From the NCBI GenBank assembly GCA_937922955.1, contig CALAKO010000238.1:1-13494 (forward strand): a stretch of DNA of 13,494 nucleotides, read 5' to 3'. This document shows positions 7,472-13,494 of the stretch, one piece after another (within the stretch, counting starts at the first letter, position 1; each line of letters begins with the position of its first letter). Made by a program: the position numbers and the translations under genes. The notes below the pieces were generated by a model that ran no database searches, had not been told where the DNA came from, and was given only the letters and a program-made list of their open reading frames with translations. Source of the stretch: an uncultured Peptococcaceae bacterium. Lineage in GTDB: Bacteria; Bacillota; Peptococcia; Peptococcales; Peptococcaceae.

Positions 7472-9046
7472 TTATCCTCTGCGAATCTTTCTTCTCACCA
7501 TATTAATGGCTGCCTGCATTTCTTGAATACGAAGTACAATGGCCATTACAACATAAAGTACAACACCGACAGCAACGGCCAAGAAGAGTTCCAATAACTG
7601 CTGAGATTTTGAAGTAATGTCAATAAAATGATCGCTAACGTTCAAAAACAGCATAACACCAACACCCATAACAGCCGATGCAATAATAATTTTTCCTAAA
7701 GAAATTATGATCTCGCGACTGCCTAGATCGCCCACTTTTTGATGCAAGAAGGCATACAACAGCACCATTGAAACCAATCCTGCAATGGAATAGGCGAGTG
7801 CCAAACCTTGAGCTTCAAATGGCCCAACCATGAGAATGCTCAATACGATATTGATCACAATAATGATCGTATTTACAATAACCGCACGCTTAGAATCGCG
7901 CAAAGCATACATGCCTCTGTTTAAAATCTGCTGCTGGCTGTATCCAATGATCCCAACGCAATAAAACACCAAAACAGACGCCGTAATTGCAACATTGTCT
8001 TCCGTAAATTTCCCCTGCATGAAAAGGGCACGAATCAACGGTTCAGCAACAACCATCAAGCCAACACTGGCTGGAATAAGAATGAAATTATTTAGATTAA
8101 TACCTTCCACCAGTTTCCGCTTAAATGAACGAATGTCTCTTCTAGCAATCAATTCCGTTAAAACAGGAAAAACTGCCGATGCAATGGCCGTCGCAAAAAT
8201 CCCGATCGGCAGCTGCATCAATCGATTGGCATTATTTAACGCCGTAACCGTCCCTGCATCCAGTTGGCTGCCAAGATTTTGTGTCACAAAAGTGTTTAAA
8301 TACACCACACTTAATCCAAGCACAACAGGAAGCGCCAATCTGAAAAAATCATGCACTCCCGGGTGTTTGAAATCCAAAACAGGCATCCATTTTACGCCAA
8401 TTTTCAGCAGAATAGGAAAATGAACAATAAAGTTCAAATAACTCCCTACGACAACACCAATGGCAAATCCCGTAATCCCAATGGTTGGCATGAGCCAAAG
8501 ACCAAAGACAATGATAGCTATATTATACAATAAAGAGCCTATTGCCGGAGCAGTAAATTGTTGATAAACATGACAAATTCCCTGACAAATCCCACTGAGA
8601 CACATCATAAAACTTTGCAGCAACATGATGCGGGTAAGGTAAATGGCCAATTCTTTCGTTTCTTCCGCATATCCTACAGCTAAAAAGTGATTCATGATAA
8701 ACGGAACAGATACATAGAAAAAAGCCATTAAAACCACAACGGCAATTAACATTGCATTAAAAATGGTGCTTGCCACCCGCCACGCTTCGTCTTCTTGATC
8801 GCGATTGATATACTCACTTAAGACGGGAATGAACGCCGTTGAAAATGCCCCACCTACTAAGATCAGATACAGAAAGTCTGGAATTAAAAAGGCCGCTTTG
8901 TACGCATCCGTCATCCACCCCTGTCCAAAAACAGTGGTCATAACAATTTCTCGCACATAACCAAGTACACGCGACAAAGCACTCATAATCACTAAGAATC
9001 CTGTGATCTGAGCAAGAGATCGTCGTTTTAGCTTACTACCGCCCAA
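7472..9046 (-). CDS. murJ: Lipid II flippase MurJ (MviN family)
   Basis: Polytopic membrane protein of the MOP superfamily that moves lipid II across the cytoplasmic membrane for peptidoglycan synthesis. It has 524 residues and about 14 hydrophobic segments spread along its whole length. The N-terminus carries the family pattern SRVLGYVREIVMTTVFG (25-41), and the polar motif GGAFSTAFIPVLSEY lies near 62-76. The start chosen is TTG at 9046-9044, with AAAGGGG 9 nt upstream. The next in-frame ATG (residue 21) would cut into the first membrane segment, so TTG is preferred. It lies downstream of the glnA terminator and 30 bp before lepA. No cell-wall gene is adjacent. MurJ is well supported; a related MATE-type exporter is much less likely. 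Confidence 0.93.
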   Translation of the reverse strand: MGGSKLKRRSLAQITGFLVIMSALSRVLGYVREIVMTTVFGQGWMTDAYKAAFLIPDFLYLILVGGAFSTAFIPVLSEYINRDQEDEAWRVASTIFNAMLIAVVVLMAFFYVSVPFIMNHFLAVGYAEETKELAIYLTRIMLLQSFMMCLSGICQGICHVYQQFTAPAIGSLLYNIAIIVFGLWLMPTIGITGFAIGVVVGSYLNFIVHFPILLKIGVKWMPVLDFKHPGVHDFFRLALPVVLGLSVVYLNTFVTQNLGSQLDAGTVTALNNANRLMQLPIGIFATAIASAVFPVLTELIARRDIRSFKRKLVEGINLNNFILIPASVGLMVVAEPLIRALFMQGKFTEDNVAITASVLVFYCVGIIGYSQQQILNRGMYALRDSKRAVIVNTIIIVINIVLSILMVGPFEAQGLALAYSIAGLVSMVLLYAFLHQKVGDLGSREIIISLGKIIIASAVMGVGVMLFLNVSDHFIDITSKSQQLLELFLAVAVGVVLYVVMAIVLRIQEMQAAINMVRRKIRRG

Positions 9047-9055
9047 AATCGGACA

Positions 9056-9062
9056 CCCCTTT
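9056..9062 (-). promoter_or_regulatory. Shine-Dalgarno of murJ, supports the TTG start
   Basis: AAAGGGG lies 9 nt before TTG at 9046. No in-frame ATG or GTG occurs nearby at a suitable distance. The overlapping GTG within GGGGTG is in a different frame and soon meets a stop. Confidence 0.7.
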
Positions 9063-9080
9063 CAGCTTGATGGAAAATCA

Positions 9081-9111
9081 CAAAAGAAGAGGGAACTCAA
9101 AAAGTCCCCCC
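9081..9111 (-). terminator. Probable intrinsic terminator after glnA
   Basis: The minus-strand RNA can form a 9-bp stem: 9111-9103 (GGGGGGACU) with 9097-9089 (AGUUCCCUC), including two G-U pairs and loop UUUUG. A T-rich but interrupted tail (TTCTTTTG) follows. On the plus strand the G-U pairs become A-C mismatches, which supports minus-strand use. It lies about 30 nt beyond the glnA stop. Confidence 0.6.
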
Positions 9112-9125
9112 CCACTATTTTCTCT

Positions 9126-9154
9126 ATAATATTACTTTGTTAGCAACCAAGCAA
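9126..9154 (-). promoter_or_regulatory. Possible weak promoter for murJ overlapping the glnA 3' end
   Basis: TTGCTT (9154-9149), 17-bp spacer, TATTAT (9131-9126). The -10 matches five of six positions, the -35 only three. Its transcript would start at about 9119 and meet the 9111-9081 hairpin at once. I see no better promoter in the 93-bp gap before murJ, so this is a guess at how murJ-lepA is started. Confidence 0.25.
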
Positions 9155-11227
9155 AAGTGCTGTATAATCTGGGATTCCCCATTCATCAACCATTGGCTCA
9201 ATGCGATCCGTATAGTAACGCAAATCATTCATTGCGGAAAGCACCTTACCCTGATACATACGTGCTTGGCTTTCAAGGTTTTCCTCTTTTTGTGCAATAG
9301 CTACTTCTTGTTCCAAGACAGCCAATGCCTTATTCAATTCACTCAAGGCATCAGACAAATCATTAATAATACCGTATTCAACAGTCTTTTTAATGTCTAA
9401 TCCGATTGCATTTTTATTCGCCAGTAAACGCGCCAACATATTCTCATAGCGCAATACACATGGAATAATGTCTTTCTTAGACATTTCAATCATGGTCAAC
9501 GCTTCAATATTGATGGTACGATTGTAGGTTGCCAAGTGAATTTCCATTCGAGAGTACACTTCTTCTTCAGAATAAATACCATTTCGAACGAACAAATTCA
9601 AGTTCTTTGGCTCAACATACTTAGGAAAAGCTTCAACAGCATTTTCCAAGTTTGGCAGACCACGACGTTCCGCTTCTTCTACCCATTCATCGGAATAGTT
9701 GTTGCCATTAAAAATGACGCGCTTATGTGCCTGAACTTCTTCACGAACCAATAGATTCAGTTCAGCTAAGAAATCATCTGCAGCTTCAAGACGATCCGCA
9801 TAGCCATGCAGAATATCGCCAATGGCTGTGTTCAAAGCAATGTTTGGACCAGCCGTCGAAATGGATGAACCAGGCATACGGAATTCAAACTTATTCCCAG
9901 TAAATGCAAACGGAGACGTTCTGTTTCTATCAGAAATATCTTGTGGCAATGGAGGCAAAGTGTTAACACCCAATTCAATGTAACCTTTGCCCGATGTATT
10001 ATATTTTTCACCGGCTTCAAAGTTTTCCAGAATCTCTGTAAATTCTTTGCCAAGGAAGACACTCAAAATAGCCGGTGGTGCTTCATGACCACCAAGACGA
10101 TGATCATTTCCTGCACTAGCGATGGTCAAACGCAACAGTTCTGGATATTCATCGACGGCATGAATCATTGCGCAGACAAACAGAAGGAAACGAGCGTTTT
10201 CCATTGCAGTGGAACCCGGACTTAAAAGGTTTTCACCGCAGTCTGTGCTCAAAGACCAGTTAATGTGTTTCCCAGAACCATTGATTCCTTCAAATGGTTT
10301 TTCATGGAGCAAGCATTCATAGCCATGCTTTCTTGCTACTTCCTGGAGAGTAGCCATTAACAGCTGATTTTGGTCGTTGGCCACGTTACAGGAATCGTAA
10401 TTTGGCACAATTTCAAACTGACAAGGAGCAACTTCAGAATGCTTCATCTTTACTGGCACACCCATGCGCCAAAGCGTTTCATCTGCATCTTTCATAAACG
10501 CAGCAACTTCAGCACTGATCGCACCAAAATAATGGTCCGAAAATTCCTGACCCTTTGGCGCTGGAGCACCAAAAAGCGTACGTCCACAAATAACTAAGTC
10601 CTCACGTTTCTTGAAAAGATCTTGTTTGACGAGGAAATATTCTTGCTCAGCACCCATAGAAGGCGTGACACGTCTTGTCATCTCATCACCAAAGAGGCGC
10701 AAAATTCTCAAGGCTTCCCGACTAACAAGGGCCATTGAACGCAAAAGCGGTGTTTTCTTATCGAGCACATACCCATTATATGAAATGAAAATTGTTGGAA
10801 TATACAACGAACCATCTTTTACAAATGCAGGGGATGTTGGATCCCAAGTGGTATAACCGCGAGCTTCAAAGGTGTCTCTCAGACCACCAGATGGAAAAGA
10901 CGATGCATCCGGTTCACCAACAACTAAATTCTTTCCTGAAAATTCAAGAATCGCCGACCGATCGCTTTGAGGAGAAAGAAAACTGTCATGCTTTTCTGCA
11001 GTTGTGCCAGTTAATGGATGAAACCAATGCGCAAAATGGGTAGCGCCTTTTTCAACAGCCCAGTCTTTCATCGCTGCAGCCACAATATCAGCAATTTGCG
11101 GGTCCAAATCAGATCCTGTCTGAATGGTTGCTTTTAACGACTGATATACTTTTTTAGGCAATCGCTCTTGCATCACTGCATCACTAAACACATCTGATGC
11201 ATAAATATCCAAGAAATTTTCTTTCAT
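9140..11227 (-). CDS. glnN: Glutamine synthetase type III (GSIII, GlnN family)
   Basis: ATP-dependent ligase that makes glutamine from glutamate and ammonia, the main entry of ammonium into metabolism. At 695 residues it is a GSIII enzyme, far longer than type I (about 450-470). The N-terminal GSIII-specific region (about 1-170) includes THFAHWFHPLTG (63-74) and EFSGKNLVVGEPDASSFPSGG. Catalytic motifs are GAEQEYFL (192-199), HSEVAPCQFE (263-272) and NGSGKHINWSLST (316-328), followed by GNDHRLGGHEAPPAILS. The long helical C-terminal part is also typical of GSIII. The ATG at 11227 has GAGAGG upstream at normal spacing. The gene has its own promoter and terminator. No PII, glutamate synthase, GlnR or ammonium transporter gene is in the window, so its regulation cannot be read from neighbours. 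Named glnN or glnA in databases. Confidence 0.95.
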   Translation of the reverse strand: MKENFLDIYASDVFSDAVMQERLPKKVYQSLKATIQTGSDLDPQIADIVAAAMKDWAVEKGATHFAHWFHPLTGTTAEKHDSFLSPQSDRSAILEFSGKNLVVGEPDASSFPSGGLRDTFEARGYTTWDPTSPAFVKDGSLYIPTIFISYNGYVLDKKTPLLRSMALVSREALRILRLFGDEMTRRVTPSMGAEQEYFLVKQDLFKKREDLVICGRTLFGAPAPKGQEFSDHYFGAISAEVAAFMKDADETLWRMGVPVKMKHSEVAPCQFEIVPNYDSCNVANDQNQLLMATLQEVARKHGYECLLHEKPFEGINGSGKHINWSLSTDCGENLLSPGSTAMENARFLLFVCAMIHAVDEYPELLRLTIASAGNDHRLGGHEAPPAILSVFLGKEFTEILENFEAGEKYNTSGKGYIELGVNTLPPLPQDISDRNRTSPFAFTGNKFEFRMPGSSISTAGPNIALNTAIGDILHGYADRLEAADDFLAELNLLVREEVQAHKRVIFNGNNYSDEWVEEAERRGLPNLENAVEAFPKYVEPKNLNLFVRNGIYSEEEVYSRMEIHLATYNRTINIEALTMIEMSKKDIIPCVLRYENMLARLLANKNAIGLDIKKTVEYGIINDLSDALSELNKALAVLEQEVAIAQKEENLESQARMYQGKVLSAMNDLRYYTDRIEPMVDEWGIPDYTALLLGC

Positions 11228-11253
11228 GCTTTTTCCTCTCTTATCGCTTTCTA

Positions 11254-11293
11254 CTGAACATTCAAGATCTTACATCAAATCCTGAACGCTCAA
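11254..11293 (-). repeat. Imperfect direct repeat in the glnA leader
   Basis: On the minus strand, TTGAGCGTTCAG (11293-11282) and TTGAATGTTCAG (11265-11254) match at 10 of 12 positions and start 28 bp apart. They lie between the predicted transcription start and the ribosome site. They could be a regulator site or chance. Confidence 0.35.
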
Positions 11294-11332
11294 TGATTAC
11301 TCTTAATAGGTACTTTCATACACAATACTAAG

Positions 11333-11361
11333 ATTATATCACCTATACATGCGTTTGTCAT
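11333..11361 (-). promoter_or_regulatory. Sigma-A-type promoter of glnA
   Basis: ATGACA (11361-11356, five of six), 17-bp spacer, TATAAT (11338-11333, perfect). Predicted start is about 11326, giving a leader of about 100 nt before the glnA ATG. It lies downstream of the lctP terminator, so glnA should be an independent unit. I see no TGTNA-N7-TNACA GlnR-type operator here. Confidence 0.75.
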
Positions 11362-11411
11362 TATCTAAAACTTTCTTAGAACAAAAATGTTTTCTCTTAA
11401 TATTCTAAATG

Positions 11412-11447
11412 AAAAAATCGTTCACTTCAGAAAACTGAAGTGAACGA
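11412..11447 (-). terminator. Intrinsic terminator after lctP
   Basis: On the minus strand, TCGTTCACTTCAG, loop TTTT, CTGAAGTGAACGA form a perfect 13-bp stem followed by T6. It starts 24 nt after the lctP stop. The opposite direction lacks a T tract after the stem, so it acts on minus-strand transcripts. Confidence 0.93.
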
Positions 11448-11471
11448 CTCTCGTTCTTACATGAATATTCA

Positions 11472-13160
11472 TTAACCTACAGGAACTGGATCCAACCCTA
11501 ATACAAAGATAAAGATACTTACAATAATAACAGTGCCAAGACTCATAATAACCATAGGCAACGCATTTGTCTTGATGATCTTACCTTCATTACCAATTGT
11601 ACCAGTAGTAGCACAAGCAGAAACAACGTTGTTAACACAAACCATGTTACCAATAGCACCGCCCATGTTCTGCAATGCAACGATCAAAACGGTTGGCATG
11701 GACAGAATGGATGCTGTTTCGAACTGAAGGGATGCAAACAAGGTGTTAGATACTGTGTTAGAACCAGACATAAAAGAACCCAATACCCCAATGAATGGAG
11801 CAATGATGACATAAAGCTGTCCAGCAACAGCAGCTAATGCTTCAGCCATAACCAAAAGCATTGGATCTTTTACCGCTTCTGCAACATTTTCCATGGTTGC
11901 AGAGTCGATGTTGGTGAAACGGAACAAGTTAACCATTGCAACACCAAATAAGAGCGCAATAGCAGCACCAGATACCTGGCTAAATGTATCCGTAAAGGCA
12001 CCCTTGATTTCTCTGCTTCTCATATTGTGAATGAAGAAAGTAATGACAGCAACAACAATGAAGACAACACCAGGACTCCAGAACAATGCATAGTTCCAGT
12101 CTAAGCCAAGGATGATGCCGCTTTCGCCAGTACCTACGGTCAAAGCCTTAATACTGTTTGCCCATCCAGCACCGTTTGCGGAAGCAACACGAGTCACAAC
12201 CAGAATACCTGCGATAATGACATATGGCACCCATGCTTTAAGCAAAGACATATTGCTGGTCTTTGGTTCTGGAACCGCAGTCAAGTTTAACCAACTCTTA
12301 TCCCACTTGCTCTTTTCGTCGAAGGTCCAAGTTGTCTTAGGTACGAGGAAACCTTTTTTCGTTGTTGCCATAACAATAAAGAGCGTAATAACAGCAGCAA
12401 GCAAAGAGGTCAATTCAGGACCAACCGTGCATGCAATTAAAATATATAATACATCAAATACAACCGTTACATACAAAATGAATGGAATAACTGCAACTGC
12501 ATCGCGAAAAGATCTGTTTTTACCAAACACTTTGCAAAGAGTTGCTACCCCGATGAAAAGAATAACCGGTGTCAAAATAGCCAAAGGAATAGCCGTCCAC
12601 TGAGTTAATGCCATTCTCCAGCTATCAGGATCAGCCAAAGATGTTAAAGACTGCTGAACGGTAATATATGCCGTATTGGTAGGCGTCCCTGCAGCACCAT
12701 ATGGAACAGGAATCGAGTTATACTGCAATGCAATAACAGCTGCTGCCAATGGAGGGAAACCAACACTGATCAGCAATGGTGCAGCTAAAGCAGCAGGTGT
12801 CCCAAACCCTGCAGCCCCTTCAATGAATGCACCAAAAATGAAACCAATGATAATTGCCTGCAATCGAGCGTCTGGAGTAATACCATTAAACATACGATTG
12901 ATAGCAGACATTGCGCCCGATCTTGAAAGGGTATTCATAATCAAAATAGCCCCGAAGATAATTACAAGATTCTCAAACGCACTCAGGAACCCGGTCAATG
13001 TGTATGCAACAGCATGCAGCACACTCATTTTCCAAAGGACAATGGCAAAAACAAAGGTTAAAAACCATGCCAATGGAAGTGCTCGTTTCGCCGACCAAGC
13101 GAACCCTGTCATCAATACGACAGTTAAAATAATTGGAATAAATGCGATTAAAGCGTACAA
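11472..13160 (-). CDS. lctP: L-lactate permease family transporter (LctP/LldP)
   Basis: Cytoplasmic-membrane symporter of the lactate permease family, expected to import lactate (and perhaps glycolate) with protons. It has 562 residues, in the normal range, with about 12-14 hydrophobic segments. Family-typical stretches are the Gly-rich GAFIEGAAGFGTPAA (110-124), NSIPVPYGAAGTPTNTAY (near 147-164), GVLGSFMSGSNTVSNTLFA and LQNMGGAIGNMVCVNNVV near the C-terminus. The start is TTG at 13160 with AAGGAGGT 6 nt upstream. The upstream ATG-ATG pair cannot be used because an in-frame TAA follows within the ribosome site region. The gene stands alone between its own promoter and terminator; no lactate dehydrogenase, Lut or LldR-type gene is visible. 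The family is well supported; the substrate is inferred from the family. Confidence 0.92.
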   Translation of the reverse strand: MYALIAFIPIILTVVLMTGFAWSAKRALPLAWFLTFVFAIVLWKMSVLHAVAYTLTGFLSAFENLVIIFGAILIMNTLSRSGAMSAINRMFNGITPDARLQAIIIGFIFGAFIEGAAGFGTPAALAAPLLISVGFPPLAAAVIALQYNSIPVPYGAAGTPTNTAYITVQQSLTSLADPDSWRMALTQWTAIPLAILTPVILFIGVATLCKVFGKNRSFRDAVAVIPFILYVTVVFDVLYILIACTVGPELTSLLAAVITLFIVMATTKKGFLVPKTTWTFDEKSKWDKSWLNLTAVPEPKTSNMSLLKAWVPYVIIAGILVVTRVASANGAGWANSIKALTVGTGESGIILGLDWNYALFWSPGVVFIVVAVITFFIHNMRSREIKGAFTDTFSQVSGAAIALLFGVAMVNLFRFTNIDSATMENVAEAVKDPMLLVMAEALAAVAGQLYVIIAPFIGVLGSFMSGSNTVSNTLFASLQFETASILSMPTVLIVALQNMGGAIGNMVCVNNVVSACATTGTIGNEGKIIKTNALPMVIMSLGTVIIVSIFIFVLGLDPVPVG

Positions 13161-13166
13161 TGTTTT

Positions 13167-13174
13167 ACCTCCTT
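13167..13174 (-). promoter_or_regulatory. Shine-Dalgarno of lctP, supports the TTG start
   Basis: AAGGAGGT, an almost full anti-16S match, lies 6 nt before TTG at 13160-13158. No ATG or GTG in the correct frame lies between it and the coding region. Confidence 0.85.
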
Positions 13175-13211
13175 ATCATCATTTACACTTTGGAAATATT
13201 CACGCTTATTC

Positions 13212-13239
13212 AGTATAGCTTGTTTTCAAAATATTACAA
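13212..13239 (-). promoter_or_regulatory. Possible promoter of lctP
   Basis: TTGTAA (13239-13234, four of six), 16-bp spacer, TATACT (13217-13212, five of six). A start near 13205 would give a leader of about 45 nt. A second TATAAT-like box lies further upstream at about 13273-13278 but has no fitting -35. Confidence 0.5.
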
Positions 13240-13298
13240 GATTGTCATAGAACTTTTATGAAAAAAAAACTTATTATATAAATCTATCGTTTTCAAAA
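13222..13298 (-). repeat. Two copies of TTTTGAAAAC upstream of lctP
   Basis: The 10-mer TTTTGAAAAC (near-palindromic core TTTTGAAAA) occurs at 13298-13289 and again at 13231-13222, 67 bp apart. The second copy lies inside the spacer of the predicted lctP promoter. The placement suits an operator pair, but the region is very AT-rich, so chance is possible. Confidence 0.35.
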
Positions 13299-13336
13299 TC
13301 ATGTATACATTCTCTCTTGTTCTTTCAAATAAAAAC

Positions 13337-13390
13337 AAAAAATTCGGTGCCAAAATGTGACGATCAGTCACACCAGACACCGAATTTTTT
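13337..13390. terminator. Composite hairpin terminator, bidirectional in form
   Basis: A perfect 13-bp outer stem, AAAAAATTCGGTG (13337-13349) with CACCGAATTTTTT (13378-13390), encloses a second stem TGTGAC/GTCACA (13356-13361 with 13367-13372) with a five-base loop. Either strand gives a stem ending in T6. In context it most likely ends a minus-strand gene entering from the right edge, before lctP. Confidence 0.8.
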
Positions 13391-13408
13391 GAACTAGTTT
13401 CTAAGAAA

Positions 13409-13492
13409 CTAATTCCGCGTGAATAAATCCAAAATGTAATCGAGGTTTACATCGTACCTTAATTTTAAATAACAACTGTTGTGATGTAGGAA
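13409..13492 (-). CDS. Possible 3' end of an unidentified upstream gene
   Basis: From the right edge the minus strand is open for 27 codons, ending LDYILDLFTRN and a TAG at 13411-13409, about 18 nt before the composite terminator. That is the position expected for a gene end. A second minus frame is also open for 30 codons to a TAG at 13403-13401, ending FIHAELVS. I prefer the first because its hydrophobic spacing looks more like a helix, but this is weak. Neither is recognisable, and the stretch may be non-coding. A 7-bp hairpin (TAGTTTC/GAAACTA, 13395-13411) overlaps both stops. Confidence 0.3.
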   Translation of the reverse strand, partial: FLHHNSCYLKLRYDVNLDYILDLFTRN

Positions 13493-13494
13493 AC

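Noticed and set aside
11366..11400. Possible inverted repeat AGAAAACA/TGTTCT upstream of the glnA promoter
   Set aside because: The arms match imperfectly in an A/T-rich stretch, and I could not distinguish it from chance.
12676..13218. A 180-codon plus-strand frame opposite lctP
   Set aside because: It is a shadow of a hydrophobic gene: low complexity, antisense to clear transporter sequence, and it runs across the lctP promoter.
1..13494. Mobile elements, CRISPR, tRNA/rRNA, or a defence or biosynthetic island
   Set aside because: All space is filled by conserved housekeeping or transport genes and short intergenic gaps (none over 300 bp). I saw no terminal inverted repeats, transposase motifs, spaced repeats or tRNA-like folds.

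Overview
The window looks like a stretch of ordinary chromosome from a low-to-middle GC Firmicute. The main evidence is the CIRCE-controlled hrcA-grpE-dnaK-dnaJ order, strong AGGAGG-type ribosome binding sites, a DnaK without the roughly two-dozen-residue N-terminal insertion of Gram-negative Hsp70s, and a murJ-lepA-hemW run next to it. A lactate permease beside a type III glutamine synthetase would fit an anaerobic, lactate-using Negativicute (Veillonella/Megasphaera-like). That last placement is inference and would need a search. Every recognisable gene is on the minus strand, so the window is read from right to left.

Right edge to about 13.3 kb: a short open stretch that may be the 3' end of an upstream gene, then a strong composite hairpin terminator. 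From 13.2 to 11.4 kb: a single-gene lctP-type lactate permease unit with a promoter, a TTG start behind a near-perfect Shine-Dalgarno, and a perfect 13-bp terminator. From 11.36 to 9.08 kb: a single-gene type III glutamine synthetase unit with an almost consensus sigma-A promoter, a leader of about 100 nt and a G-rich terminator.

From 9.05 to 4.42 kb: murJ (lipid II flippase), lepA (elongation factor 4) and hemW (radical SAM heme chaperone). A perfect hairpin terminator lies between lepA and hemW. From 4.41 kb to the left edge: the class I heat-shock operon, with a TTGACA-17-TATTTT promoter and a perfect CIRCE operator ahead of hrcA, then grpE, dnaK and a dnaJ cut off by the window edge. HrcA represses its own operon through CIRCE, GrpE and DnaJ are the nucleotide-exchange and J-domain partners of DnaK, and dnaJ is coupled to dnaK by a TAATG stop/start overlap.

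I found no mobile element, CRISPR array, tRNA, rRNA, or credible undescribed defence or biosynthetic system. The points most worth a second look are small: an A7 tract in hrcA where a -1 slip would end the protein at the usual family length, the lepA/hemW terminator, the fused dnaK/dnaJ junction, repeats in the glnA and lctP leaders, and a 585-codon antisense open frame on dnaK that I explain by codon bias.
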